Notes under the pieces: generated by a model | Database searches by the model: none | Told to the model about the DNA's origin: nothing | The model's input: the letters and a program-made list of their open reading frames with translations, nothing else | Shown here: one piece after another, positions 16,296 through 26,200 of the stretch | Layout of the letters: every line of letters starts with the position of its first letter | Position numbering within the stretch: the stretch's first letter is position 1 | Program-made: the position numbers and the translations under genes | Assembly: GCA_965205155.1 (NCBI GenBank) | Contig: OZ242033.1 | Location: 3,038,001-3,102,000, forward strand | Direction of reading: 5' to 3' | Source of the DNA: Aldehydirespirator sp965205155 | GTDB taxonomy: Bacteria; Actinomycetota; Acidimicrobiia; Acidimicrobiales; Aldehydirespiratoraceae | Length of the DNA stretch: 64,000 nt

Positions 16296-16900
16296 CGCGC
16301 GTCACGCTGGGAGAGTTCAAGATGGCCGCGAGAAACCGGATGCTGCGGCGTGACGCTGCTGGCGCGAGCCGTGGGTTCCCCACACCATTCCCCATGGCAT
16401 CACGTGCAGTGCGGTGCTTTCATCGCCGCGGTGCTGCTGAAGCCATTGCTGAACTCAACGGCGTGATACGTCGAAGTGGCTACTGGGGACCAGGTGGGCG
16501 GCCACAGGCCCGTCGATGGGCAGAGACGATCATCGAGTGTTTTGAAACATACATCGGCTGCGCCTCTAGCGACAATCGAGCAACCCTCGACATGTCCATA
16601 TCAACCGATGTTGAGGTGGGCAACAACGCGATTGGCGTGTCGCTTGACGTTGTACTTCTTGATCCTCATGGCTATGTGGGGAGGTATCTACTCTGGGACA
16701 CCCCCGAACTGACTCGAGACGACGCAGAACTACTAGCAGCTCTGGTGGTAGGCGCCCTCCAGAAGGAATTGGGCGTCGATCGCGTTGTCGGAGCTGAGGT
16801 GTGGCACCTCCGAACGGGCAGCCAGATGTCGATTGCTAGCGCCACCGCATTAGCCAGGCTTGACGAGATCGAGAGAATCGTCAACCACTACTTGTCATAG
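16292..16900 (+). CDS. unknown protein, fourth gene of Qat-like operon (possible inactive PD-(D/E)XK fold)
   Basis: 202 residues; the ATG overlaps the upstream stop as ATGA. I do not recognise the family. The middle reads SLDVVLLDPHGYVGRYLLWDTP, a beta-hairpin with a conserved Asp. A helix (DDAELLAALVVGALQKELG) and a strand with EVWHLRTGSQ follow. This resembles the Cas4/RecB nuclease core with the usual (D/E)xK replaced by LWD, so it would be catalytically dead. The position corresponds to QatD, the TatD nuclease of known Qat systems, but no TatD motif is present. Confidence 0.55.
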   Translation: MTRVTLGEFKMAARNRMLRRDAAGASRGFPTPFPMASRAVRCFHRRGAAEAIAELNGVIRRSGYWGPGGRPQARRWAETIIECFETYIGCASSDNRATLDMSISTDVEVGNNAIGVSLDVVLLDPHGYVGRYLLWDTPELTRDDAELLAALVVGALQKELGVDRVVGAEVWHLRTGSQMSIASATALARLDEIERIVNHYLS

Positions 16901-16971
16901 GTGATGCTTGGATGATGCTGTACGTCGACAAGGGCAGGGCATCAGATTCGCCTGTGCGCTGAGGTACTGGC

Positions 16972-17341
16972 TCAGGTCACAACCGGCGAGGTGCCGAGAT
17001 GGATGTCATCATCGACGGCTTCCAGCAGGTAATCGGCGGAACTGCTGTCGCCAGCTCCGTCGGTGACGGCCGCCTCACGTAACGCGGCCAGGAACTCATC
17101 TCCGGAGGCGAACACCGGGCCGCGCCTGACCGCGGCTCGGTGTTCTACGATCTGCTGCTCACCGGCCTGCCACTCGTCGGTCCAGTTACCACCATTGGTC
17201 CTCGCCCCGCTGGGAGCACGGACGAAGAAGAATGCCGTCGCTGGTCATTTCGACATCCGACTCGTCGCCTTCGCCAAGACGCGCTTGGCGCCTGAGGGTC
17301 TTGGGAACCGTCATCCGGCCATCGGACCTCAGCGTCACCAC
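16972..17341 (-). pseudogene. AbrB-type antitoxin-like gene, frameshifted
   Basis: From a GTG at 17341 the minus strand reads VVTLRSDGRMTVPKTLRR, the swapped-hairpin AbrB/MazE DNA-binding start, then VEMTSDGILLRP and a stop. In another frame the sequence continues NWTDEWQAGEQQIVEHRAA to a stop at 16972, the acidic tail expected of such antitoxins. A single indel near 17225 would restore one 120-residue protein. No toxin gene follows. It lies between the Qat-like operon and the TIGR04141 gene. Confidence 0.65.
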
Positions 17342-17489
17342 ACCACGATCCTATTCATTCAGCCGATCCCGGGACCCGGAACACCACCGCCGCCGCGGGT
17401 CCGGCGTCAGCGAACATCGGGGATAATCCTGGTCACCGGTCCCGGAGCGGTCTTCGACGGTGTCGGTCTGTGTCAGGGTCTGGCTGGGA

Positions 17490-19172
17490 TCAGGGATCGA
17501 TCACGGGAACGCGGGCGAGGGTCACTTGGAAGCCCATGCGGCGGAGGCGGCGTCTGAACTCTCGGAGGTTGACCTTCGAGAAGAAGGGGAGCTTCGCGGA
17601 GGGGGATTCGTTGTTCCATGGCCCGATGATCGCGTACACGACTTCCCAGTCAGCGGCGACAACGTCCTCCTTCGGGAACAGCCTCTGGAAGTCCGGGTTC
17701 GAGCTGCCGATCTTGGATCGGACCCTTGCTCGATAGGCCTCGCTGTCGATGAGAAGTTCTGCTGACACGTAGCCTTGACCGAAGAGGTGGCTGAGCGCGC
17801 TCGATGCGAACTTGCGCTTGACATGCACAAGTTGCCGGTCGCGGGTGAGGATGTCGCACACCTCGATTGGGCTGGTTCTCCCGGACACGCTGACGGTCTT
17901 CTTGTCGAGGAGTATGTGATCTGCGGGCTCCGAGGCTTGCTCGTTATAGGTGCCTTCGTCGATTTCCTTCAGAGTGCCCTCGTCCGACTCACGCCTTGAC
18001 GGTGGCAGTACCACGGATGAGTCAGGGATGGCATCAACGTCCTGGTCCAGTTGGGCGAGGTAGTCCGGTTCGATCTGGTAGAACGTCCCTTCCTCGATCA
18101 AGAAGGTGTCGCCCCTGGCGACGATCTGGCCGTCTAGACAATCGCGCATCGACCACCGATCAGTCACGTTGCCACTTCCGTCGATTGTCTCGACGTGAAT
18201 CGTCGGGAGGTGCTCGACGAGATCATCGACACCGACCAAGTCGGCGATATCCCTCGTATTCGGATCGACGAAGTCCTCGGTCGCGCCGGATGGACTCGTG
18301 ACGCGTACGGCCGCGACGAGATCGTAGTCGTGCACACCGGGAACAGAGAATGACCACGCGCTCGGGTCGGCGCGAAGACTGGCACGGAGTTGGTCGGTAA
18401 GACTGGCGATCTTGCCGGGATCGGTGATGCCCTGGCGTTGGTCGATGAATGGGAACCGTCGTCGGTAGTCGGAGCGCTCGTGGGCACGAGCGACGTCGCG
18501 GCATAGATCGCCGAGTTGGTCGAAGCTTGTACGGCGCGCGACACGCAGGCTGTCGGTTCCGCGAACCCGGCGAGCCAGCGCGGCGTCACGCGGTTGTCCG
18601 GTAATGCCAGCAAGCTGATCGGTGTCCGGATTCAGATCGAAGTCTTCAAAGTCGGTGCGTCGGTTCGCTTGGCGAATCGTACGCATGGTGTTGGCGGCGA
18701 CGGTCTTGGACTCGACCTGGTGGACGCGGGGCGCAGCGTTGAGTTCGTCAGCGGTCGTGTCGCCTTGGTAGAGGAGGTTGAGCGCGACGCGTAGTCCATA
18801 GCGGGGATCGACGATGTCGCGGCGAATCCGGAAACGACCGCTGAGACCAAATGGGATTGCATACAGTCGCTCGACTCGGAAGAGGACCTTGACGACGACG
18901 ACTGCGCAGTCCTGCGCTGAGCCGGCAACCTCTATGGGGTCGCCGCCGAATCCGTCCTCAAGGAACTCGACCCACGACGGTCGCCGGGTTTCGCCCTTCC
19001 ACAGGTACATGCGCGCCGACCAAGAGGGTCGGAGGTTCTGAGGACTCTGGAAGTCGCGAGTGGCATCAACGGTGCCGAAGCGCTCAGGATCGATGACTTG
19101 GTCGAAGTCGTCGATCCGTTGACCGTTGACACTTCGTTGTATGGCGTAGATCGTCAGGCTGTCGGCGGTCAC
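17490..19172 (-). CDS. TIGR04141/DUF6119-family protein
   Basis: 560 residues from a GTG at 19172 that overlaps the stop of the DUF2188 gene as GTGA; a TTG at 19178 is possible but less likely. The segment CDILTRDRQLVHVKRK, then FASSALSHLFGQG and YVSAELLIDS, is the signature I associate with the sporadically distributed TIGR04141 family (DUF6119). The biochemical role is unknown; the patchy distribution and the setting between two defence modules suggest defence. It should be co-transcribed with the small DUF2188 gene. Confidence 0.7.
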   Translation of the reverse strand: MTADSLTIYAIQRSVNGQRIDDFDQVIDPERFGTVDATRDFQSPQNLRPSWSARMYLWKGETRRPSWVEFLEDGFGGDPIEVAGSAQDCAVVVVKVLFRVERLYAIPFGLSGRFRIRRDIVDPRYGLRVALNLLYQGDTTADELNAAPRVHQVESKTVAANTMRTIRQANRRTDFEDFDLNPDTDQLAGITGQPRDAALARRVRGTDSLRVARRTSFDQLGDLCRDVARAHERSDYRRRFPFIDQRQGITDPGKIASLTDQLRASLRADPSAWSFSVPGVHDYDLVAAVRVTSPSGATEDFVDPNTRDIADLVGVDDLVEHLPTIHVETIDGSGNVTDRWSMRDCLDGQIVARGDTFLIEEGTFYQIEPDYLAQLDQDVDAIPDSSVVLPPSRRESDEGTLKEIDEGTYNEQASEPADHILLDKKTVSVSGRTSPIEVCDILTRDRQLVHVKRKFASSALSHLFGQGYVSAELLIDSEAYRARVRSKIGSSNPDFQRLFPKEDVVAADWEVVYAIIGPWNNESPSAKLPFFSKVNLREFRRRLRRMGFQVTLARVPVIDP

Positions 19173-19414
19173 GGCCAAGTCCTGGAAGGGCGGGGGACGC
19201 TGGCCGGGGCGACGATGTTGCTGTCACGAGAGCAGCCGTTCCGCCCCGGGATGCGCGCCTCGCCCCCGCCTACATTGCGAACGACCTCCCTCGCGTACTG
19301 GATGGCCTCTGCCTGGACATTGGCCTGCTCAGACGAACGCTGGGCATATGCACCCGTCGCGTCCCACCCCCCATCAAGGCTGCGAACGATGTGGCGGTCA
19401 TTGGGATTCGGCAT
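19169..19414 (-). CDS. DUF2188 small protein, copy 1
   Basis: 81 residues: MPNPNDRHIVRSLDGGWDA, SSEQANVQAEAIQYAREVVRN and GGGEARIPGRNG match DUF2188, a short domain of unknown role often found beside mobile or defence genes. Compared with copy 2 (33222-33398, 58 residues) it has a 23-residue C-terminal extension that creates the overlap with the TIGR04141 gene. It is divergent from hsdM, and its upstream region is conserved with that of copy 2. Confidence 0.75.
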   Translation of the reverse strand: MPNPNDRHIVRSLDGGWDATGAYAQRSSEQANVQAEAIQYAREVVRNVGGGEARIPGRNGCSRDSNIVAPASVPRPSRTWP

Positions 19415-19454
19415 TCTGAGCCTCCCTCGTTCGTGTTCGTGTGCGCCGTCGCCC

Positions 19455-19560
19455 GCATCTCCCGAAGAGATCTACGACTCCGACCCCTTAGCAGGTTACA
19501 GCAATGAAATTACAAGTCACAAACAGACGTTCGCAACAACAGGCAGCTCACAGGTCAAAG
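19455..19560. promoter_or_regulatory. conserved upstream module between DUF2188 copy 1 and hsdM
   Basis: About 100 bases including agcaggttacagcaatgaaa and tcacaaacagacgttcgcaa align with 33425-33530 (ggcaggttacagtattggaa, ttacaaacagatgttcgcac). The surrounding stretch with gtgcgc/gtcgtcgcc and gaggagatc is also shared. On the minus strand TTGTGA and TGTAAC, about 16 bases apart, could be promoter boxes for the DUF2188 gene. The module is probably a bidirectional control region. Confidence 0.6.
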
Positions 19561-19629
19561 CAGCTGTCTTGAATCGAGGATCTCTGCCCGATCTGCACTC
19601 AGGAAAGCAGAGTCTTCTAGCCTCTCGGC

Positions 19630-22014
19630 GTGCTGACGCTTCCCCAGCTTGAGCGGCATCTGTTCGCAGCCGCGGACATCTTGCGGGGCAAGATGGACGC
19701 CTCCGAGTTCAAGGAGTACATCTTCGGAGCGCTGTTCCTGAAGCGGGCCAGCGACGTGTTCGACGAGGAGCGCCAGCGAGTCATCGAACGCGAGCAGGCT
19801 CGGGGCCGGACCCTGGAGGAAGCCGAGCGGCGGGCTGACGATCCAGACTTCTACGACGACGCGTTCTTCGTGCCCGACCGCGCCCGCTGGACCTACCTCC
19901 GGAATGAGCTGCACCACCAAGTGGGCGACGGGCTCAACAAGGCGCTGGGTGCGCTGGAGGAGGCCAACCCGTCGCTGGAAGGGGTGCTACAGCACATCGA
20001 CTTCAACCGGCGAGTGGGCACCACGACGGTATCGGACAAGAAGTGGCGCGACCTGATCGATCACTTCTCGAAGTACCCGCTACGTAACTCGGACTTCGAG
20101 TTCCCCGACCTGCTGGGTGCGGCCTACGAGTACTTGATCCGGGACTTCGCTGACTCTGCCGGCAAGAAGGGCGGCGAGTTCTACACCCCCCGTCCGGTGG
20201 TGCAGTTGATGGTGCGTCTGGTCGACCCGCAGCCGGGCATGAGGATCTACGACCCATGCTCAGGCTCGGGCGGCATGTTGATCTATGCCCGCAACCATGT
20301 GGCCGACAACGGCGAGGACCCCAACAACCTGGTGCTGGCCGGCCAGGAGAACAACGGCACCACCTGGTCGATCTCCAAGATGAACATGCTGCTACACGGC
20401 ATCCGTGATGCCGATTTACGCAACAATGACACCCTCACCAACCCCGAACACGTCAGCGGCGGCGAGCTCGTGCGCTTCGACCGGGTGATTACCAATCCGC
20501 CGTTCAGCCAGAACTACGACAAGGCCTCGCTCACCCACACCGAGCGCTTCCGCTACGGATATACGCCCGAGGGAGGCAAGAAGGCCGATTTGATGTTCCT
20601 GCAGCACATGCTGGCCGTGCTCAAGCCCGACGGAATTGTCGCCACGGTCATGCCCCACGGTGTGTTGTTCCGCGGCGGCACCGAGGGCGATATTCGTCGG
20701 CGGATCATTGAAGATGACCTTCTCGACACCGTGATCGGCCTCGGTCCGAACCTCTTCTACGGCACCGGCATTCCGGCCGCGATCTTGATCTTGCGGGCAA
20801 GAGGCTCCAAGCCGCCCGAGCGCCGGGGAAGGGTGCTGTTCATCAACGCCGACCGCGACTTCCACGAGGGCCGGGCCCAGAACCACCTTCGCCCCCGAGA
20901 CGAGGAGAAGATCACCGCTGCTTACGGCGGCTTCGCGGATGTGGACGGATTCGCCAAGGTCGTAACCGCCGAGGAGCTGGCCGACAACGACTTCAACTGC
21001 AACATCCGTCGCTACGCCGACAACTCCCCGCCGCCCGAGCCTCAAGACGTCAGAGCCCACCTCCACGGCGGGGTCCCCATGGCCGAGATCGACGACGCCA
21101 AGGAACTGCTCGACCGTGCCGGTCTCGACGTCACACTCCTGTTCGCGGACCGCGGCGACGGATACGCCGACTGGTGTCACAACATCCCATCACCTTCGGG
21201 GCGGGAGTCGGCGCACACTGCCATCGGCTATGCCGTGTCACAGCGGGCAGCAGCAAGCCCGTGGCCTCGATGGTGGAGCGACACAGCGGAGCCCACGCTG
21301 CACTCCGTTCCCGAACGCAGCAGCCTCGTCGGTCTACGCCACCAACTTGTCGAGGACTTCACGGCCCATATGGCGGTGATGGGCATGGATCGTTTCGAGG
21401 CTGCTGGGATGGCTGCCACCTGGTGGGAAGCGAGCTTCCACGATCTTCAGACGGCGACTAGTCGTGGCTGGAAGGCAGTGATCGAGGCCTGGCTCACCAC
21501 CGCCGAAGCCAGCCAAGACGACAAGAACGCTCCTGACCTAGCCGACCAGACCGCCATCAAGCTGCTCGCAGGGCCGCAGCTAGCTTCCCGTGCCGAGCTA
21601 CGGGACGCTGTAGCGAGTCTCGACGCTGAGATCAAGGCCGCCGAGGCCACTGGCGACCAGGAGGACGAGTCTGACGAGGACGGCCCGAGCCCAGCCGAGA
21701 TCAAGAGGATGAAGTCCGAACGAACCAAGGCCAAGAAGACACTCAAGATCATGGATGCCTCACTGCTAGCGTCAGCCCGCACCACCCTCGACAAGATGCC
21801 TCCTGCTACCGCTCACACCCACGCCATCAAGGTGCTCCGCGGCCGGATCGAGAGGCTTGCGGCAGACCACTTCGCTGATCTTCACCGTGGCACCATGGCC
21901 TGGTACGACAACCTTGTTGACAAGTACGGAACCACCCTTCGGGAACTCGAAGCCCAACGCGATGAAGCTGACGCTCGCCTCTCTCGACACCTTGAGGAGA
22001 TTGGCTATGGGTGA
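19630..22014 (+). CDS. hsdM: type I restriction-modification, modification subunit HsdM
   Basis: 794 residues from a GTG. The N-terminus LTLPQLERHLFAAADILRGKMDASEFKEYIF is the HsdM_N four-helix domain. The SAM site is DPCSGSGGM (about 207-215) and the N6-adenine methylation motif is NPPF (about 286). It methylates adenine in the sequence read by HsdS. It is longer than usual (about 500): residues 520-794 are an extra helical region with an acidic DEDGPSPAE stretch and Lys-rich coiled coil. hsdS overlaps its end by 8 bases. Confidence 0.93.
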   Translation: MLTLPQLERHLFAAADILRGKMDASEFKEYIFGALFLKRASDVFDEERQRVIEREQARGRTLEEAERRADDPDFYDDAFFVPDRARWTYLRNELHHQVGDGLNKALGALEEANPSLEGVLQHIDFNRRVGTTTVSDKKWRDLIDHFSKYPLRNSDFEFPDLLGAAYEYLIRDFADSAGKKGGEFYTPRPVVQLMVRLVDPQPGMRIYDPCSGSGGMLIYARNHVADNGEDPNNLVLAGQENNGTTWSISKMNMLLHGIRDADLRNNDTLTNPEHVSGGELVRFDRVITNPPFSQNYDKASLTHTERFRYGYTPEGGKKADLMFLQHMLAVLKPDGIVATVMPHGVLFRGGTEGDIRRRIIEDDLLDTVIGLGPNLFYGTGIPAAILILRARGSKPPERRGRVLFINADRDFHEGRAQNHLRPRDEEKITAAYGGFADVDGFAKVVTAEELADNDFNCNIRRYADNSPPPEPQDVRAHLHGGVPMAEIDDAKELLDRAGLDVTLLFADRGDGYADWCHNIPSPSGRESAHTAIGYAVSQRAAASPWPRWWSDTAEPTLHSVPERSSLVGLRHQLVEDFTAHMAVMGMDRFEAAGMAATWWEASFHDLQTATSRGWKAVIEAWLTTAEASQDDKNAPDLADQTAIKLLAGPQLASRAELRDAVASLDAEIKAAEATGDQEDESDEDGPSPAEIKRMKSERTKAKKTLKIMDASLLASARTTLDKMPPATAHTHAIKVLRGRIERLAADHFADLHRGTMAWYDNLVDKYGTTLRELEAQRDEADARLSRHLEEIGYG

Positions 22015-23239
22015 GTGGAGGGCGTTGTGCGAAATCATCCAGAAACCACAGGCTGGCTACTGGGGATTTGGCGAGCGCTCTGTTGTGGCCACCAGCGCTG
22101 CCAGGGTGGTCAGGAATGGCGATGCCGCGAGTTCGCGAAGGATCTCGACGGCTAGGCTCCCGCTCCGATGGTTCACTCCTTATGAGGTCGACAGGGCCCG
22201 ATTGCAGATCGACGACACGGTTCTCGTCTCATCTGGAGAGGTTGGCTCCGCTAGCAGAGTCGTAGGATTGGATGCGCGCCACCCGTCCCTCGCATCCAAC
22301 TTCGTACGACGAGTTCGAGCGGCCGACGGACACGATCCGGCTTGGCTCGCACATCTTCTCCAATTGACAGCAAGCAAACTCGCTGCCGAGAGATACTCAG
22401 GTGGAACGGCCATCCAAAACCTCAGCGGCGATTTCTTTAGACGCTACAGAGTCTGGGTCCCGCCCTTAGAGGAGCAGCGGCGGATCGCAGAGGTCCTCGA
22501 CACCATCGACGAGACCGTCGATGCCACCGAACGCATCATCGCCAAGCTCACCGTTGCCCGACTCGGGCTAATGCGTGAGCAGCTCGCCCCGGGCATGTCT
22601 ATGTCACCGCCGCCTGGATGGGAGATGTTGAGTATCGAGGAACTATTGGGACACCACGATCCCGCCATGAGAAGCGGACCCTTCGGCAGCGCGCTGCTTG
22701 CATCTGAACTCGTTGAGGAAGGGGTGCCGCTCTTGGGCATTGACAATGTCCAGCCTGAACGCTTCGTCGCCGACTATCGCCGGTTCGTTACCGCTGCCAA
22801 AGCGCATGAACTGCGCCGATATCGGGTCTTTCCGCGAGATCTCATGATCACAATCATGGGCACCGTCGGACGCTGTTGCATCGTGCCTGAGACCATCGGC
22901 AACGCATTATCCAGCAAGCACGTGTGGACCTTGACACTCGACCCAGCGCGATACCTGCCGGAGCTTGCCTGTGTACAGGTGAACAGCAGCCCTTGGGCGC
23001 TCGCCCACTTTGGCCGCGACGCACAGGGCGGGATCATGTCTGCCATCCGCTCCGAGACTCTTTGCTCCCTGCGACTCCCGACTCCGCCGATGGCTGAGCA
23101 ACGAAGAATCTGGGCTGTCCTGCAAGCCGCCGCCAGCGAGATAGAAGCCCACGTCGCGGAAGCAAGAGCACTGCGGCAGATTCGTTCCGGCCTCGCAGCT
23201 GATCTGCTATGGGGTCGTGTCCGGACGGTGGTGTCGTGA
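22007..23239 (+). CDS. hsdS: type I restriction-modification, specificity subunit HsdS
   Basis: 410 residues from the ATG at 22007, inside the hsdM end. There are two target-recognition halves, each ending in a conserved spacer helix: PPLEEQRRIAEVLDTIDETVDA near residue 160 and PPMAEQRRIWAVLQAAASEI near residue 365. Each half reads one part of a bipartite DNA target and bridges two HsdM subunits. Recognition domains are exchanged by recombination, so the target cannot be inferred. It overlaps hsdR as GTGA. Confidence 0.93.
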   Translation: MGEWRALCEIIQKPQAGYWGFGERSVVATSAARVVRNGDAASSRRISTARLPLRWFTPYEVDRARLQIDDTVLVSSGEVGSASRVVGLDARHPSLASNFVRRVRAADGHDPAWLAHLLQLTASKLAAERYSGGTAIQNLSGDFFRRYRVWVPPLEEQRRIAEVLDTIDETVDATERIIAKLTVARLGLMREQLAPGMSMSPPPGWEMLSIEELLGHHDPAMRSGPFGSALLASELVEEGVPLLGIDNVQPERFVADYRRFVTAAKAHELRRYRVFPRDLMITIMGTVGRCCIVPETIGNALSSKHVWTLTLDPARYLPELACVQVNSSPWALAHFGRDAQGGIMSAIRSETLCSLRLPTPPMAEQRRIWAVLQAAASEIEAHVAEARALRQIRSGLAADLLWGRVRTVVS

Positions 23240-26200
23240 CGTCAGGACCGGAATGGGAGCTGGTCGAGGCGCCGCTGCTGGAGTATCTGCTCTCACTCGG
23301 TTGGGAGACGCTGGCCTGGTCCAAGCGGCGACCCGAAGACCACGTCTCCCGTTCATCGGATCGGGATGGGTTGCTTGAGGAGAGGCTCAAGTCTGCGCTG
23401 TTGACCAACAATCGGGGACCGGACGGCCAAGAATGGCTTGACGACAGTCGCATCGACTTAGCGGTTGCGGAACTGAGATCGTTGCCGCTGGGAGTGAAGC
23501 TGTTGGAGGCGAACCGCGGATTGACCGAATTGCTGTTAGGCGGCGTATCCGTCCCTGGGCTTGAGGGGTGGGACGGCGGGCGAGATCAGACCATCAACTA
23601 CGTCGACTGGGACAACTGGGAGGTCAACGACTTCCTTGCCGTTTCGCAGTTCACTGTCGCAACATCTGGGCAGGCACCAAGCATCCGGCCTGATGTCACC
23701 TTGTTCGTCAACGGGATCCCTCTTGTCGTCATCGAGGCCAAACCGCCTGGCTCTGAGAGCGCGATTGTTGACGCCATCGATCAGATTCGTCGTTACGCCA
23801 ATCAGCGTGGCAGCGAGGTTCCTGAGGGTGCGGAGCAGCTTTTCTGGACGAGTCAGTTCACAGTGGCGACCACCGGGGAACGGGCGGAAGCGGCAACGTT
23901 TTCGGCGCTGCCTGAGCATTACATGGCGTGGAAGGATCCGTATCCGTTCACCGTCGCGGAGGTCGCGGCGTTGCTGGGCAAGGCCCCGGAGTCTGTCACC
24001 GAGCAGGAGTTGCTGGTGGCTGGGATGCTGGCTCCAGAGCGGATTCTTGACATTGTTCGCCATTTCACGCTGTTCGTGGATGCCGGCTCGGGCCGCAAGG
24101 TCAAAGTCGTCGGCCGCTACCAGCAGTATCGGGGTGTGCACAAGGCGTTGCGCCGGCTGGTTGAGGGCGACACTCGGCCCGCTGATGGCCATGTCGATCG
24201 TCGAGGTGGCATTGTGTGGCACACCCAGGGTTCGGGTAAGAGCCTGACGATGGTGTTCCTGATCCGAGCTATGCGCAGCCATCCGGACCTGCGCCGGTTC
24301 AAGATCGTCATGGTTACAGACCGCACCGAGCTTGAGCGTCAGCTGCGCGACACGGCAGCGCTGACGGGTGAGACGGTCAGGGTTGCTCGCAGCGCGGCCG
24401 AGGTGCGGAACCTGTTGAGCCAGGACGGGCCGGGTCTAGTCATGGCCATGATCCAGAAGTACCGCGACACCGGGGACGGTGACGGCGAGGGCCTAGGCAC
24501 AGACGAGCAGTTCGACACGATCAACGAGTCGGGCGACATTTTGGTGCTGGTCGATGAGGCCCACCGCTCTCAGGCCTCGACTCTTCACGCCAACTTGATG
24601 AACGCCCTACCGAACGCAGCCCGGATCGGCTTCACCGGCACTCCGATCATCATGGGGCACCGCAAGAAGACTCTGGAGATCTTCGGGGGCTACCTCGACC
24701 GTTACACGCTGCGCCAGTCCGAGGCCGACCGCTCCACGGTTCCGATCTTCTACGAGGGCCGCATCACCGACGCGGCCGTGAAGGGCGCCTCCAAGATGGA
24801 CGAGTTGTTCATGCGGTGGTTCGACGGCCTCACCGAAGACCAGCGCAAGACCCTCCAGCAGCGGTACGCAACCGCCGCCCAAGTCCTGGAGGCCCCCGAG
24901 CTCATTGAGGCCAAGGCCAAGGACATGCTGCGCCACTACATCGCCACGGTGATGCCCGATGGCTTCAAGGGCATGGTCGTCGCTACCAGCCGCAAGGCGT
25001 GCCTGCGCTATCACGACGCCCTCGTGAAAGCCCGCGACGAGATCGTTGACGAGTTAGAGCAGCACGCCGGGTCGCTCGACGGCATGAGCGAGTCGCTCGA
25101 CACCGACGAATCGTTCCTGCGCGCAGCAGCGGCGCAGATCGAGTTGATCCGCGCCCTGGACTTCGCGCCGGTGATCTCCGGGGACCACAACGACCCGCTG
25201 CACTACGCGCCGTGGACGGACAAGCAATCCCAGCAGGCCCGCATCGACCGCTTCAAGCTCCCTCTCGGACCCGCTGACGACGGCAACCACAGCCCGCTGG
25301 CCCTGCTGATCGTCAAGTCGATGCTGCTCACCGGATTCGACGTGCCCCAAGCCCAGGCCATCTATCTCGACCGGATGATCCAGGAAGCCGAGCTGCTCCA
25401 AGCCGTCGCCCGAGTCAACCGCACCGCACCCAAGAAGGACTACGGACTGGTGGTCGACTACTACGGCGTGTCTGCCCAGCTCACGCAGGCCCTCGCCGCG
25501 TACACCATCGACGACGGCCAGATCGATCCCGATGTCGACGGCGCGCTCCGCCCGCTCACTGCCGAGATCGACAATCTGGAGCCTCAACGCGAGCGCGTTC
25601 GCCAGGTATTCGTGCAGCAGGGTGTCGAGCCGGCCGCCAGCGAGGACAGCATCGACGCCTGTGTGCAGCTGCTCGCCGACGTGAAGCTGCGGGCCGAGTT
25701 CGATGTGGCTCTGCGGCTGTTCCTCAGCACCTTCGACACGGTGCTGCCCAGGCCCCAGGCTCTGCCCTTCGTGGAGGATGTGACCCTCTTCGGCGAGATA
25801 CAGATCGGTGCTCGCCGCCGCTATCGAGACACTCCCGACGGTGACTTCGATCCGCACAAGTACAAGGAGAAGGTCCGCACCCTGTTGGACCGCCACATCA
25901 CAGCCCTCGACCTCAGCCGCAAGATCGAGCCGGTGCGCATCACCGCCTCCGACTTCGCCGACCACATCAGCGAGATCGGCTCAGCGAGGGCCAAAGCGTC
26001 GGAGATGGAACACGCCATGCGCTTCCACATCCGAGAGCACCTCGACGAGGACCCCGTCTACTACCACAAGCTCTCCAAGCGGATCGATGAGATCCTCGAG
26101 AAACTCAAGGAACGCTGGGAGCAGATCGCCTTCGAGTTCCAAGAGCTCATCGACGAGGTCAACGCCGGCCGCACTGACGAGAACCACACCGGCCTCGACC

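Noticed and set aside
13163..16900. A complete QatABCD system or a queuosine biosynthesis operon
   Set aside because: No P-loop ATPase and no TatD motif are present, and no queD, queE or folE genes accompany the QueC-like gene.
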